A DNA stretch of 13,296 nucleotides from DATEJJ01 sp039649115 (GTDB lineage: Bacteria > Actinomycetota > Actinomycetes > Mycobacteriales > Micromonosporaceae): assembly GCA_039649115.1 (NCBI GenBank), contig JBBWZQ010000206.1:1-13296 (forward strand), in the 5' to 3' direction. How positions within the stretch are numbered: position 1 is the stretch's first letter; each line of letters begins with the position of its first letter. The position numbers were made by a program, and so were the translations under genes. Shown here piece by piece: positions 6,806-13,296 of this stretch. Below the pieces are notes generated by a model that had not been told where the DNA came from, ran no database searches, and saw nothing but the letters and a program-made list of their open reading frames with translations.

Positions 6806-6811
6806 TGTGCA
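6793..6811 (+). promoter_or_regulatory. Putative DeoR operator 3
   Basis: TTTCGCGCATGATTGTGCA is a near copy of operator 1 (17 of 19). It is the element closest to the deoR-type start codon and overlaps its proposed -10. Confidence 0.5.
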
Positions 6812-6846
6812 CACATTCCGCAGGTGAACGTTCCGGAGGAGGGTCG

Positions 6847-7632
6847 ATGGACCGGTACGCGCGCTGGAACGCGCTGCTCGAACTCCTCACGAACAACGGG
6901 CGGGTCAGCGTCGAGGAGGCGGCGGAGAAGCTCGGCGTGTCGCAGGCCACCATCCGGCGGGACTTCGACCAGCTGGCTCAGCAGCAGATGATCACCCGCA
7001 CCCGGGGCGGAGCGGTCGCCAGTGGCGTGTCGTACGACCTGCCGCTGCGGTACAAGACGGCCAAGCACTCGGCCGAGAAGCTGCGCATCGGTGCCGCGGC
7101 GGCGGCCCTGGTCTCGCCGGGCATGGTCGTGGCGATCAACGGGGGTACCACCACCACCGAGGTGGCCCGCGCGCTGGCGGTACGCCCGGACCTGGCCACC
7201 ACGCCCGACGGCGCGCAGCTGACGGTCGTCACCAACGCCCTCAACATCGCCAACGAGCTGCTGGTCCGGTCCCGGATGAAGATCGTGGTGACCGGCGGCG
7301 TGGTCCGGCCGCAGTCCTTCGAACTGGTCGGCCCGCTGGCCGGCGGCATCCTGCGCGAGGTGACCCTCGACATCGCACTGCTCGGGGTCGACGCGATCGA
7401 CGTGCATCTCGGCGCGGCGGCGCACCACGAGGGCGAGGCGGCCATGAACAACCTGATGGTGGCGCGTGCCCGGAAGGTCGTGATTATCGCGGACAGTTCG
7501 AAGCTCGGCGGCCACGCATTCGCCCGCATCTGTCCCATAGAGCGAGTGAACACGCTGGTCACCGATGCGGGAGCGAGCGACGAGACGGTCGCGGCGTACG
7601 AGGCGGCCGGCATCGCGGTGATACGGGTGTGA
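6847..7632 (+). CDS. DeoR-family sugar-phosphate-responsive repressor
   Basis: This 261-aa regulator has an N-terminal DeoR helix-turn-helix (about 5-57; recognition part VSQATIRRDFDQL) and a C-terminal DeoRC sensor domain. The sensor shows the phosphate-binding loop NGGTTTTEVA (98-107), VVTNALNIA, VTGG (148-151), the conserved GVDAID (180-185) and ADSSKLG (216-221). Members of this family bind sugar phosphates and release DNA. Divergent orientation to the ROK-nagA operon suggests GlcNAc-6-P or GlcN-6-P as inducer; this is inference. I chose the ATG at 6847 because of a strong GGAGGA 6 nt upstream; the open GTG at 6805 lies inside the operator. The TGA stop overlaps a palindrome that belongs to the next promoter. 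Confidence 0.9.
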   Translation: MDRYARWNALLELLTNNGRVSVEEAAEKLGVSQATIRRDFDQLAQQQMITRTRGGAVASGVSYDLPLRYKTAKHSAEKLRIGAAAAALVSPGMVVAINGGTTTTEVARALAVRPDLATTPDGAQLTVVTNALNIANELLVRSRMKIVVTGGVVRPQSFELVGPLAGGILREVTLDIALLGVDAIDVHLGAAAHHEGEAAMNNLMVARARKVVIIADSSKLGGHAFARICPIERVNTLVTDAGASDETVAAYEAAGIAVIRV

Positions 7633-7645
7633 CCACTGTGTCACA
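7628..7645. promoter_or_regulatory. Perfect palindrome, candidate operator of the DUF3263 gene
   Basis: TGTGAC and GTCACA flank a 6-nt centre (CACTGT). The element starts in the last codons of the deoR-type gene and covers the position expected for the -35 of the DUF3263 promoter. It resembles a CRP-type site, but the TGTGA/TCACA halves are 8 nt apart instead of 6. Confidence 0.45.
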
Positions 7646-7654
7646 GGGAGCAGT

Positions 7655-7660
7655 TAGGCT
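7655..7660 (+). promoter_or_regulatory. TANNNT -10 box for DUF3263 (leaderless)
   Basis: TAGGCT ends 8 nt before the ATG at 7669, with no ribosome site between them. The palindrome at 7628-7645 sits where the -35 would be. Confidence 0.55.
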
Positions 7661-7668
7661 CTCCCGTT

Positions 7669-8034
7669 ATGGACACCGTGGACGTCGACGCTCCTGAGCT
7701 CGTCATCGATCCCACGGCCAAACTGAACCCGCCGCCAGAGGCGCCCCGCATTCCCCGACAGCCCGCCGGCGACGAGGCGCTCGTGGTCGACGACGGGCTG
7801 ACCGAGCGGGAGCGGCAGGTGCTCGCGTTCGAGCGGCAGTGGTGGAAACACGCGGGGGCCAAGGAGCAGGCGATCCGGGATCTCTTCGAGCTCTCCGCCA
7901 CCCGCTACTACCAGTTGCTCAACGCGCTGCTGGACAACCCGGCCGCCCTGGCATACGACCCGGTCCTCGTCCAGCGCCTGCGCCGGCTGCGCGCCACCCG
8001 CTCCCGCGCCCGCACCGGCGGCCGCCGCTCCTGA
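7669..8034 (+). CDS. DUF3263 family protein
   Basis: This is a small 121-aa actinobacterial protein of unknown role. An unstructured, proline-rich N-terminus (about 1-40) precedes the DUF3263 core (about 43-108). The core has LTERERQVLAFERQWW, a helix-turn-helix-like AIRDLFELSATRYYQLLNAL, and a basic end (VQRLRRLRATRSR). The order of helices and the basic tail suggest nucleic-acid binding, possibly a small transcription factor; this is inference. Transcription is probably leaderless and may be controlled by the palindrome directly upstream. It converges with the AAA ATPase gene, with 26 bp between the stops and no clear terminator. Confidence 0.85.
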   Translation: MDTVDVDAPELVIDPTAKLNPPPEAPRIPRQPAGDEALVVDDGLTERERQVLAFERQWWKHAGAKEQAIRDLFELSATRYYQLLNALLDNPAALAYDPVLVQRLRRLRATRSRARTGGRRS

Positions 8035-8060
8035 CCGCTGCCCTCCCGCCCGAGTCCGGG

Positions 8061-10268
8061 TCAGCCCACCGCGTGTTGCTGGGCGTAGGTGGACAGCCAC
8101 TGCACCTGGCCCGGGTCCAGGGACGGCCGGATCCGGGACCGGGCGGTCTCCATGTGTGCGGCCGTGACCGTCGCCGCGTCCAGCGACTCCCGCATCGCCG
8201 CCAGTGCCGCCTCCCGGATCAGCGCCGTGCAGTCCGCCGCCGAGAAGCCGTCCAGCGTGGCCGCCAGCGCGGCGAGGTCGATACCGGCGGCCAGCGGGAC
8301 GGTACGGGCCGCGGCGCGCAGGATCTCGATCCGCGCCTGCGCGTCCGGTGGCGGCACGTACACCAGCCGCTCCAGCCGCCCGGGTCGCAGCAGGGCCGGG
8401 TCGACCAGGTCCGGCCGGTTCGTCGCGCCGATCACGACCACGTTGCGCAGCGCCTCGACACCGTCCAGCTCGGTGAGCAGCGAGGCGACCACCCGGTCGG
8501 TGGTACCGCCGTCGCTGCCCTGGCCGCGGATCGGTGCCAGTGCGTCCACCTCGTCCAGGAAGACCAGCGTCGGCGCCGCCTCCCGGGCCCGGCGGAACAG
8601 TTCGCGCACCGCCCGCTCGCTCTCGCCGACCCACTTGGACAGCAGCTCGGCGCCCTTCACCGACAACACGTTCGCCTTGCCGGTACCGGCGATCGCCTTC
8701 ACCAGGTAGGTCTTGCCGCAGCCGGGCGGCCCGTACAGCAGGACGCCGCGGGGTGGCTGCACGCCGAGCCGGGCGAAGGTGTCCGGGTAGGTCAGCGGCC
8801 ACAGTACCGACTCGGTCAGCACCTCCTTGACCGGCGCCATGTCGCCGACGTCGTCCAGCGTCACCTTCGCCAGCTCCAGGGTGGAGTCCGCCATGCTCGT
8901 CGGGCGGACCACCTCCAGCGCCGCGTCGAAGTCCGCGCCCGCGACGACGGGTGCCGCGGCCGACTTCTGGCGCAGCGCCGCCCGCACCCCGGCCTCGCGT
9001 ACCAGCGCCGACAGGTCGGCCGCGACGAACCCGGGAGTGCGGGAGGCCACGTCGTCGAGGTGGACGTCCTCGGCGAGGGGCATCCGGCGGGTGAGCACGC
9101 CGAGCTGTTCCCGGCGCATGGCGACGTCGGGCAGCGGTACCGCCAGCTCGTGGTCGAGCAGGCCGGGCGAGCGCAGGGACGGGTCCACCGACTCGGGCCG
9201 GCTGGTGGTGCACACGACGGCGGTACCGGCGACCAGCGCCCCCACCACGAGCTGGCGGAACACGGTGGACAGCGGGCCCGGGCCGTCCTCCCGCGGGGCA
9301 AGCGCCTCCACGTCCGCCACGATCACCACGGCCGGGGCGTTGTCGCGGGCCCGCGCGAACGCGTCGCGCAGCCGGGCGGCGGCGTCGTTGGCCACGAGCG
9401 CGGCGACCTCGGGTGCCCAGAGCGCGACGACCGAGGCGGAGACGGTCCCGGCCACCGCCCGTACGAGGGCCGACTTGCCGGAGCCGGCCGGGCCGGTGAG
9501 CAGCACACCGAGGGTGACGGTGGTACCCAGCCGGCCGAGCACCTCGCGGTGGTGGAAGCCCAGGTCGAGCAGTTCGGTCAGCTCCTGCGCCTGGGCCCGC
9601 ATGCCGGGCAGGTCCTCGACGCTCGGCGCCTGTTCGGGAGCGGGCCCCGGTGCCACCGTGGCCGGCGCGGAACTGGAGTGGGTGACCTGCCCGTTCCGCC
9701 AGCCGACCACGGTGTCCATGGTGACCATGCCGGACCGGTCGGGGTCGGTGCCGGTGACCGTCAGCAGCGCGCTTGTCCACCCGTACCCGATGGTGTTGGC
9801 GAGGCTGCGCCGCGCGGCCTCCATCAACGGGCGGGCCTCGCGCGCCGGCAGCACGTCCTGGGGCAGCAGCGAGACATTGTCGTCGACGGTGACGATCTTG
9901 CCGAGCAGCGCCAGTCGCAGCATCTCCGGGCTGACCAGCGCGACAATGTTGACCGGGCCGTCCAGGATGACCCGGTGCAGCGCGCGGATCGGGGCCGGCG
10001 CGACGGTGACCTGGCCGCCGTCGCGGATGCCCAGATTGCCCAGGGTGAGATCGTCGGCGTAGAGCAGTGCCCGGCTGGCGCCCGTCTCGGCGAGCGCGGC
10101 GATGCCGGCGGTCTGCCGCCGCCCCACCAGGCCGATCGCGTCACCCGGGCGCAGGCCGAGCGCGGTGAGCACCTCGGCGTGCACCCGCACGATGCCCCGC
10201 CGGGCATCCAGCGCGGCCGGGCGCAGGCTCGCGGTCAGAGTCAGGGAGCCACCGGGCGCGTCGGTCAC
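8061..10268 (-). CDS. Cdc48/VCP-like two-ring AAA ATPase
   Basis: This 735-aa cytoplasmic ATPase has a VCP-type N-domain (about 6-95, double-psi barrel-like), a linker, a D1 and a D2 AAA module, and a short C-terminal helix. D2 is complete: Walker A GPPGCGKT (513-520), pore-loop KWVGESE (545-551), Walker B FLDEVDAL (D572, E573), sensor GATNRPD, and arginine fingers in RPGR (R628, R631). D1 keeps Walker A GPAGSGKS (259-266), but Walker B reads VIVADVEAL (A318, D319 in place of DE) and the finger motif reads RSPGLL (366-371). D1 can probably bind but not hydrolyse ATP. It resembles actinobacterial Cdc48 homologues such as the M. tuberculosis Rv0435c type; clients are unknown. I chose the GTG at 10268 because TAGGCT lies 7 nt upstream; GTG at 10274 adds two residues. 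Confidence 0.88.
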   Translation of the reverse strand: MTDAPGGSLTLTASLRPAALDARRGIVRVHAEVLTALGLRPGDAIGLVGRRQTAGIAALAETGASRALLYADDLTLGNLGIRDGGQVTVAPAPIRALHRVILDGPVNIVALVSPEMLRLALLGKIVTVDDNVSLLPQDVLPAREARPLMEAARRSLANTIGYGWTSALLTVTGTDPDRSGMVTMDTVVGWRNGQVTHSSSAPATVAPGPAPEQAPSVEDLPGMRAQAQELTELLDLGFHHREVLGRLGTTVTLGVLLTGPAGSGKSALVRAVAGTVSASVVALWAPEVAALVANDAAARLRDAFARARDNAPAVVIVADVEALAPREDGPGPLSTVFRQLVVGALVAGTAVVCTTSRPESVDPSLRSPGLLDHELAVPLPDVAMRREQLGVLTRRMPLAEDVHLDDVASRTPGFVAADLSALVREAGVRAALRQKSAAAPVVAGADFDAALEVVRPTSMADSTLELAKVTLDDVGDMAPVKEVLTESVLWPLTYPDTFARLGVQPPRGVLLYGPPGCGKTYLVKAIAGTGKANVLSVKGAELLSKWVGESERAVRELFRRAREAAPTLVFLDEVDALAPIRGQGSDGGTTDRVVASLLTELDGVEALRNVVVIGATNRPDLVDPALLRPGRLERLVYVPPPDAQARIEILRAAARTVPLAAGIDLAALAATLDGFSAADCTALIREAALAAMRESLDAATVTAAHMETARSRIRPSLDPGQVQWLSTYAQQHAVG

Positions 10269-10275
10269 GCCCACG

Positions 10276-10281
10276 AGCCTA
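10276..10281 (-). promoter_or_regulatory. TANNNT -10 box for the AAA ATPase gene (leaderless)
   Basis: TAGGCT on the minus strand ends 7 nt before the GTG at 10268. The same hexamer precedes the DUF3263 gene. No -35 is recognisable. Confidence 0.5.
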
Positions 10282-10346
10282 GGGCCCGCGCGCAGGTATT
10301 ACTGAGGCTGGGCTGAGAAGGTGGGCGGGGGGAGTCGCCGCCGACG

Positions 10347-10352
10347 TACGGT
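10347..10352 (+). promoter_or_regulatory. TANNNT -10 box for the hydrolase-ABC gene (leaderless)
   Basis: TACGGT ends 7 nt before the ATG at 10360. This favours that start over the in-frame GTG at 10321, which would put the box inside the gene. TATTAC at 10297-10302 could be a second, upstream -10. Confidence 0.45.
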
Positions 10353-10359
10353 GACCGAC

Positions 10360-13149
10360 ATGCGCCCGACTCGATTGACCCGCGCCCTGTCCCGCCGGCC
10401 GGGGCGCGCGCCACGCCGGCGGCTGACGCGCCGCCGGGTGGTGGCCGGGTCCGTCGCGCTGGCCGCGCTGGTCGGCCTGACCGGTTGGGCCGCCTGGCCG
10501 TCCACCCCGGGCTACACCACGACCAGCCAGCTGCTCACGGTGCGCACCGGGCCGGACGGCGCGACCCCGGTCACCCTGGACACGACCTATTACCTGCCGC
10601 GCGCGGCGTCCGCGGCACACCCGGCGCCCGCGGTGCTGCTGGCACACGGCTTCGGGGGTACGAAAGACAGCGTGCGCACGGATGCCCAGGATCTGGCGGA
10701 TCTCGGGTACGCCGTGCTCACCTGGACCGCGGAGGGCTTCGGGCGCAGCGGTGGCCAGATCCACCTGGACAGCCCGGACTGGGAGGTCAAGGACGCGTCC
10801 CGGCTACTGGACTGGCTGGCCGCCCGGCCCGAGGTGCGCAAGGACGGCAACGGCGACCCGCGCGTAGGTGTGGTCGGCGGCTCGTACGGCGGCGCGCTCG
10901 CCCTGCTGCTGGCCGGCACCGACCACCGGGTGGACGCGATCGTCCCGGAGATCACCTGGAACGACCTCGCCACCGCGTTCCTGCCCGACGCGGCCGGCCA
11001 CCCGCCGGCGTCCGGCGTGTTCAAGAAGGCCTGGGCAGGGCTGTTCTTCGGCAGCGGCGCGGGCACGTCGGAGGAGGCCGCGGGCGCCGACCCCACCTGC
11101 GGCCGGTTCGCGGCGGACATCTGCCAGACCTACCTGAGCATCGCCGCCGGCGGGCAGGGCAGCGAGCAGGCGGTGAACCTGCTGCGGCGCTCCAGCCCGG
11201 CCACGGTGCTCGACCGGATCACCGCGCCGGCCCTGCTCGTGCAGGGAGAGGCGGACTCGCTGTTCCCGCTGTCCGAGGCGCAGGCCAACGCGCGCGGGAT
11301 CGCGGCACACGGCACGCCGGTGCGGGTGGCCTGGTACACCGGCGGGCACGACGGCGGCAGCGGCCCACAGAGCGACCAGGACCGGCTGCGGTACCTGACG
11401 GCCCAGTGGCTGGACCACTACCTGCGCGGCAACGGGAGCACCCCGTCCACCAGCTTCACGTACTCGCGCATCGCCGGGCTGGACGCGAACTCCAACGGGT
11501 ACGTCGCGCTCGGCTACTCGGTCGCCGACTACCCGGGCCTGTCCGGCAGCGCCACCACGACGGTACCGGTGGCCGGTCCCGCCCAGCCCGTGGCCAACCC
11601 GCCGGGCGGCACCCCGGCCGCGCTGTCCAGCCTCCCCGGCACCGGTACCGGCGGGCTGGCTTCCTTGGTCGACGGCGCCGTCACCGACATCCCCGGCCAG
11701 CACGCCGACTTCTACACCGCCCCGCTGACGTCCTCGGTCGACGTCGTGGGCTCGCCGACGGTACAGATCAAGGTGGCCTCCCGCAGCGGGAGTGCCGTGG
11801 TGTTCGTCAAGCTCTACGACGTGGACCCGAAGAGCGGGGCCACCCTGCCCGACGGGCTGGTCGCGCCGGTGCGCCTGACCGGGTTGCCGCCGACCATCGA
11901 CACCGCGCAGCCGGTGACCGTGACCCTGCCGGGAATCGTGCACCAGTTCCAGCCGGGGCACCTGCTGCGGGTCACCGTCGCCACCTCGGACCAGGCGTAC
12001 GCGACGCCCGCGGCGCCGGACCTGTACACGGTCGCGATGGGCGTGCCCGAGGTGCACCTGCCGACCGTCCACGGTGTACCGATCGTCACCCCGAACGTGA
12101 TCTGGCGCTGGATCCTCGCCGGACTGGTCGCCCTGGTGCTCGTCGGGGTCGCCGCCGCGATCCTCATCGGCCGGCGCCGGTACCGGGCCGCCGGCGGCGC
12201 GGTGCGGCCCGAGTTCGCGGACACCCCCCTCGTCGTGAACGGGCTGCGCAAGGAGTACGGCGACGGCTTCGTCGCGGTATCCACAGTGGACTTCACCGTC
12301 CAGCGTGGACAGGTCGTCGGCCTGCTCGGTCCCAACGGCGCGGGAAAGACCACCGCCCTGAGGGTGCTGATGGGCCTGACCCGCGCCACGGCCGGCGACA
12401 TCTACATCTTCGGGCACCGGCTCACCCCCGGCTCCCCGGTGCTCTCCCGGCTCGGCGCGCTGGTCGAGGGCCCCGGCTTCCTGCCGCACGTCTCGGGCCT
12501 GCGCAACCTCCAGCTCTACTGGCGCTCCACCGGCCGGCCCGAGGCGGACGCGCACTTCGCGGAGGCCATGGCGATCGCCGGGCTGGGGGACGCGATCCAC
12601 CGGAAGGTGAAGAAGTACAGCCACGGCATGAAGCAGCGGTTGGCGATCGCGCAGGCCATGCTCGGGTTGCCGGACCTGCTCGTGCTGGACGAGCCGACGG
12701 ACGGGCTGGATCCGCCGCAGATCGCCGAGATGCGCCGGGTCCTGCAGAGGTATGCCGACCCGGACCGGGGGCGGGCGGTCCTGCTCTCCTCCCATCTGCT
12801 GGCCGAGGTGGAGCAGACCTGCACGCACGTGGTGGTCGTACACAAGGGACTGGTGGTCGCGGCCGGCGGGGTCGACGACATCGTCGGTGACTCGCCCTCG
12901 GTGCAGTTCGACGTCTCCGACACGGCGGCCGCCTCGGATGTGCTGGGCGCGCTGTCCGGCATCCGGTCGGTCCAGCCCGACGGCACCGGGGCGCTGGTGG
13001 TCGACCTCAACGGCACCTCCCGCTCGGCGGTCGTGGCGGCACTGGTCAACGCGGGCGTCGGGGTGGACCGGGTGGTGCCCAGGCGGCGACTGGAGGACGC
13101 GTTCCTGTCCCTCGTGGGCGGGGACACGACGGCGGGTGGGGAGCGGTGA
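10360..13149 (+). CDS. Fusion of CocE/PepX-type serine hydrolase, TM helix and ABC exporter ATPase
   Basis: This 929-aa protein joins two functions. An Arg-rich N-terminus with a Tat-like TRRRVV (23-28) leads into a hydrophobic anchor (about 27-46). Residues 55-350 form an alpha/beta hydrolase of the CocE/X-Pro dipeptidyl peptidase type: AHGFGG, nucleophile GGSYGG (S175), acid QGEADS (D299), and TGGHDGG (H330). Residues about 365-565 resemble the PepX C-terminal jelly-roll. A TM helix (about 583-604) follows, ending in RRRYR. Residues 622-845 are an ABC ATPase: Walker A GPNGAGKTT (K663), E703 at the Q-loop position, signature YSHGMKQR (753-760), Walker B LLVLDEP (D777, E778), and H812. A C-terminal accessory domain ends the chain. 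Hydrolase outside, ATPase inside is the expected topology. The stop overlaps the permease start by one base, so the pair forms an exporter operon. Substrate unknown. Confidence 0.88.
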   Translation: MRPTRLTRALSRRPGRAPRRRLTRRRVVAGSVALAALVGLTGWAAWPSTPGYTTTSQLLTVRTGPDGATPVTLDTTYYLPRAASAAHPAPAVLLAHGFGGTKDSVRTDAQDLADLGYAVLTWTAEGFGRSGGQIHLDSPDWEVKDASRLLDWLAARPEVRKDGNGDPRVGVVGGSYGGALALLLAGTDHRVDAIVPEITWNDLATAFLPDAAGHPPASGVFKKAWAGLFFGSGAGTSEEAAGADPTCGRFAADICQTYLSIAAGGQGSEQAVNLLRRSSPATVLDRITAPALLVQGEADSLFPLSEAQANARGIAAHGTPVRVAWYTGGHDGGSGPQSDQDRLRYLTAQWLDHYLRGNGSTPSTSFTYSRIAGLDANSNGYVALGYSVADYPGLSGSATTTVPVAGPAQPVANPPGGTPAALSSLPGTGTGGLASLVDGAVTDIPGQHADFYTAPLTSSVDVVGSPTVQIKVASRSGSAVVFVKLYDVDPKSGATLPDGLVAPVRLTGLPPTIDTAQPVTVTLPGIVHQFQPGHLLRVTVATSDQAYATPAAPDLYTVAMGVPEVHLPTVHGVPIVTPNVIWRWILAGLVALVLVGVAAAILIGRRRYRAAGGAVRPEFADTPLVVNGLRKEYGDGFVAVSTVDFTVQRGQVVGLLGPNGAGKTTALRVLMGLTRATAGDIYIFGHRLTPGSPVLSRLGALVEGPGFLPHVSGLRNLQLYWRSTGRPEADAHFAEAMAIAGLGDAIHRKVKKYSHGMKQRLAIAQAMLGLPDLLVLDEPTDGLDPPQIAEMRRVLQRYADPDRGRAVLLSSHLLAEVEQTCTHVVVVHKGLVVAAGGVDDIVGDSPSVQFDVSDTAAASDVLGALSGIRSVQPDGTGALVVDLNGTSRSAVVAALVNAGVGVDRVVPRRRLEDAFLSLVGGDTTAGGER

Positions 13150-13296
13150 TGCAGGCTCTGCGAGAGGATCCGGCGCGGCTGGCCGGTGCGCCCGGGTACC
13201 GGCCGCACGCCACGTTCAGCTTCCGCACCGAGGCGCGCCGGCAGCTGACCCGCCGCCGTACCCAGTTCGGGCTGGGCTTCATGGTGCTGCTGCCGC
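13149..13296 (+). CDS. ABC transporter permease, 5' part
   Basis: The ATG at 13149 shares its A with the TGA of the fusion gene (TGATG), so the two are translationally coupled; GGGGAG lies about 5 nt upstream. The 49 residues visible contain a cytoplasmic basic segment (FRTEARRQLTRRRTQ) and the start of a first TM helix (FGLGFMVLLP), as in ABC-2-type permeases. The gene runs off the right edge, so its fold and any further domains cannot be judged. Confidence 0.75.
   Translation, partial: MQALREDPARLAGAPGYRPHATFSFRTEARRQLTRRRTQFGLGFMVLLP

Noticed and set aside
7628..7645. A standard CRP/GlxR site
   Set aside because: The TGTGA and TCACA halves are 8 nt apart, not 6, so I list it only as an unassigned palindrome.
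10485..12890. 801-aa plus-strand and 679-aa minus-strand (10804-12843) frames over the fusion gene
   Set aside because: Both are compositional shadows; all catalytic motifs lie in the 10360-13149 frame.

Overview
The window is a very GC-rich stretch with strongly G/C-biased third codon positions, many GTG starts and several genes whose start lies 6-8 nt after a TANNNT box. Together with actinobacterial families (DUF3263, DUF4032, a bacterial Cdc48-like AAA ATPase, a NagA/ROK pair), this points to a filamentous actinomycete. I infer Micromonosporaceae or a close relative; the genus cannot be read from the sequence. Nothing looks like a prophage, IS element, CRISPR array, tRNA or rRNA.

Layout. 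1-230: a leftward promoter and a folded, possibly peptide-encoding leader for a gene beyond the left edge. 311-616 (-): small acidic hypothetical protein. 727-2565 (+): membrane protein of the order RCK/TrkA-N - two TM segments - RCK. 2538-3761 (-): kinase-like DUF4032 protein whose 3' end overlaps the previous gene by 28 bp. 3805-4515 (+): PAP2-family membrane phosphatase, divergent from DUF4032 with overlapping -10 boxes. 4502-4565: overlapping hairpins between converging genes. 4582-6629 (-): ROK sugar kinase and NagA (GlcNAc-6-P deacetylase), coupled by an ATGA overlap. 6630-6846: divergent control region with three TTTCGCGC elements. 6847-7632 (+): DeoR-family repressor. 7669-8034 (+): DUF3263 protein, with a perfect palindrome in its promoter. 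8061-10268 (-): two-ring Cdc48/VCP-like AAA ATPase with a degenerate first ring. 10360-13149 (+): fusion of an extracytoplasmic CocE/PepX-type serine hydrolase, a TM helix and a BcrA-type ABC ATPase, followed by the start of its permease (13149 to the right edge).

How the genes work together. The clearest unit is amino-sugar use: the ROK kinase would make GlcNAc-6-P, NagA would deacetylate it, and the divergent DeoR regulator very likely controls both through the repeated elements. The right end is an ABC exporter operon whose ATPase subunit carries its own hydrolase on the outer face of the membrane; this is the most unusual object here. The other genes (ion-channel-like, DUF4032, PAP2, DUF3263, Cdc48-like) look like single-gene housekeeping units with their own, mostly leaderless, promoters.
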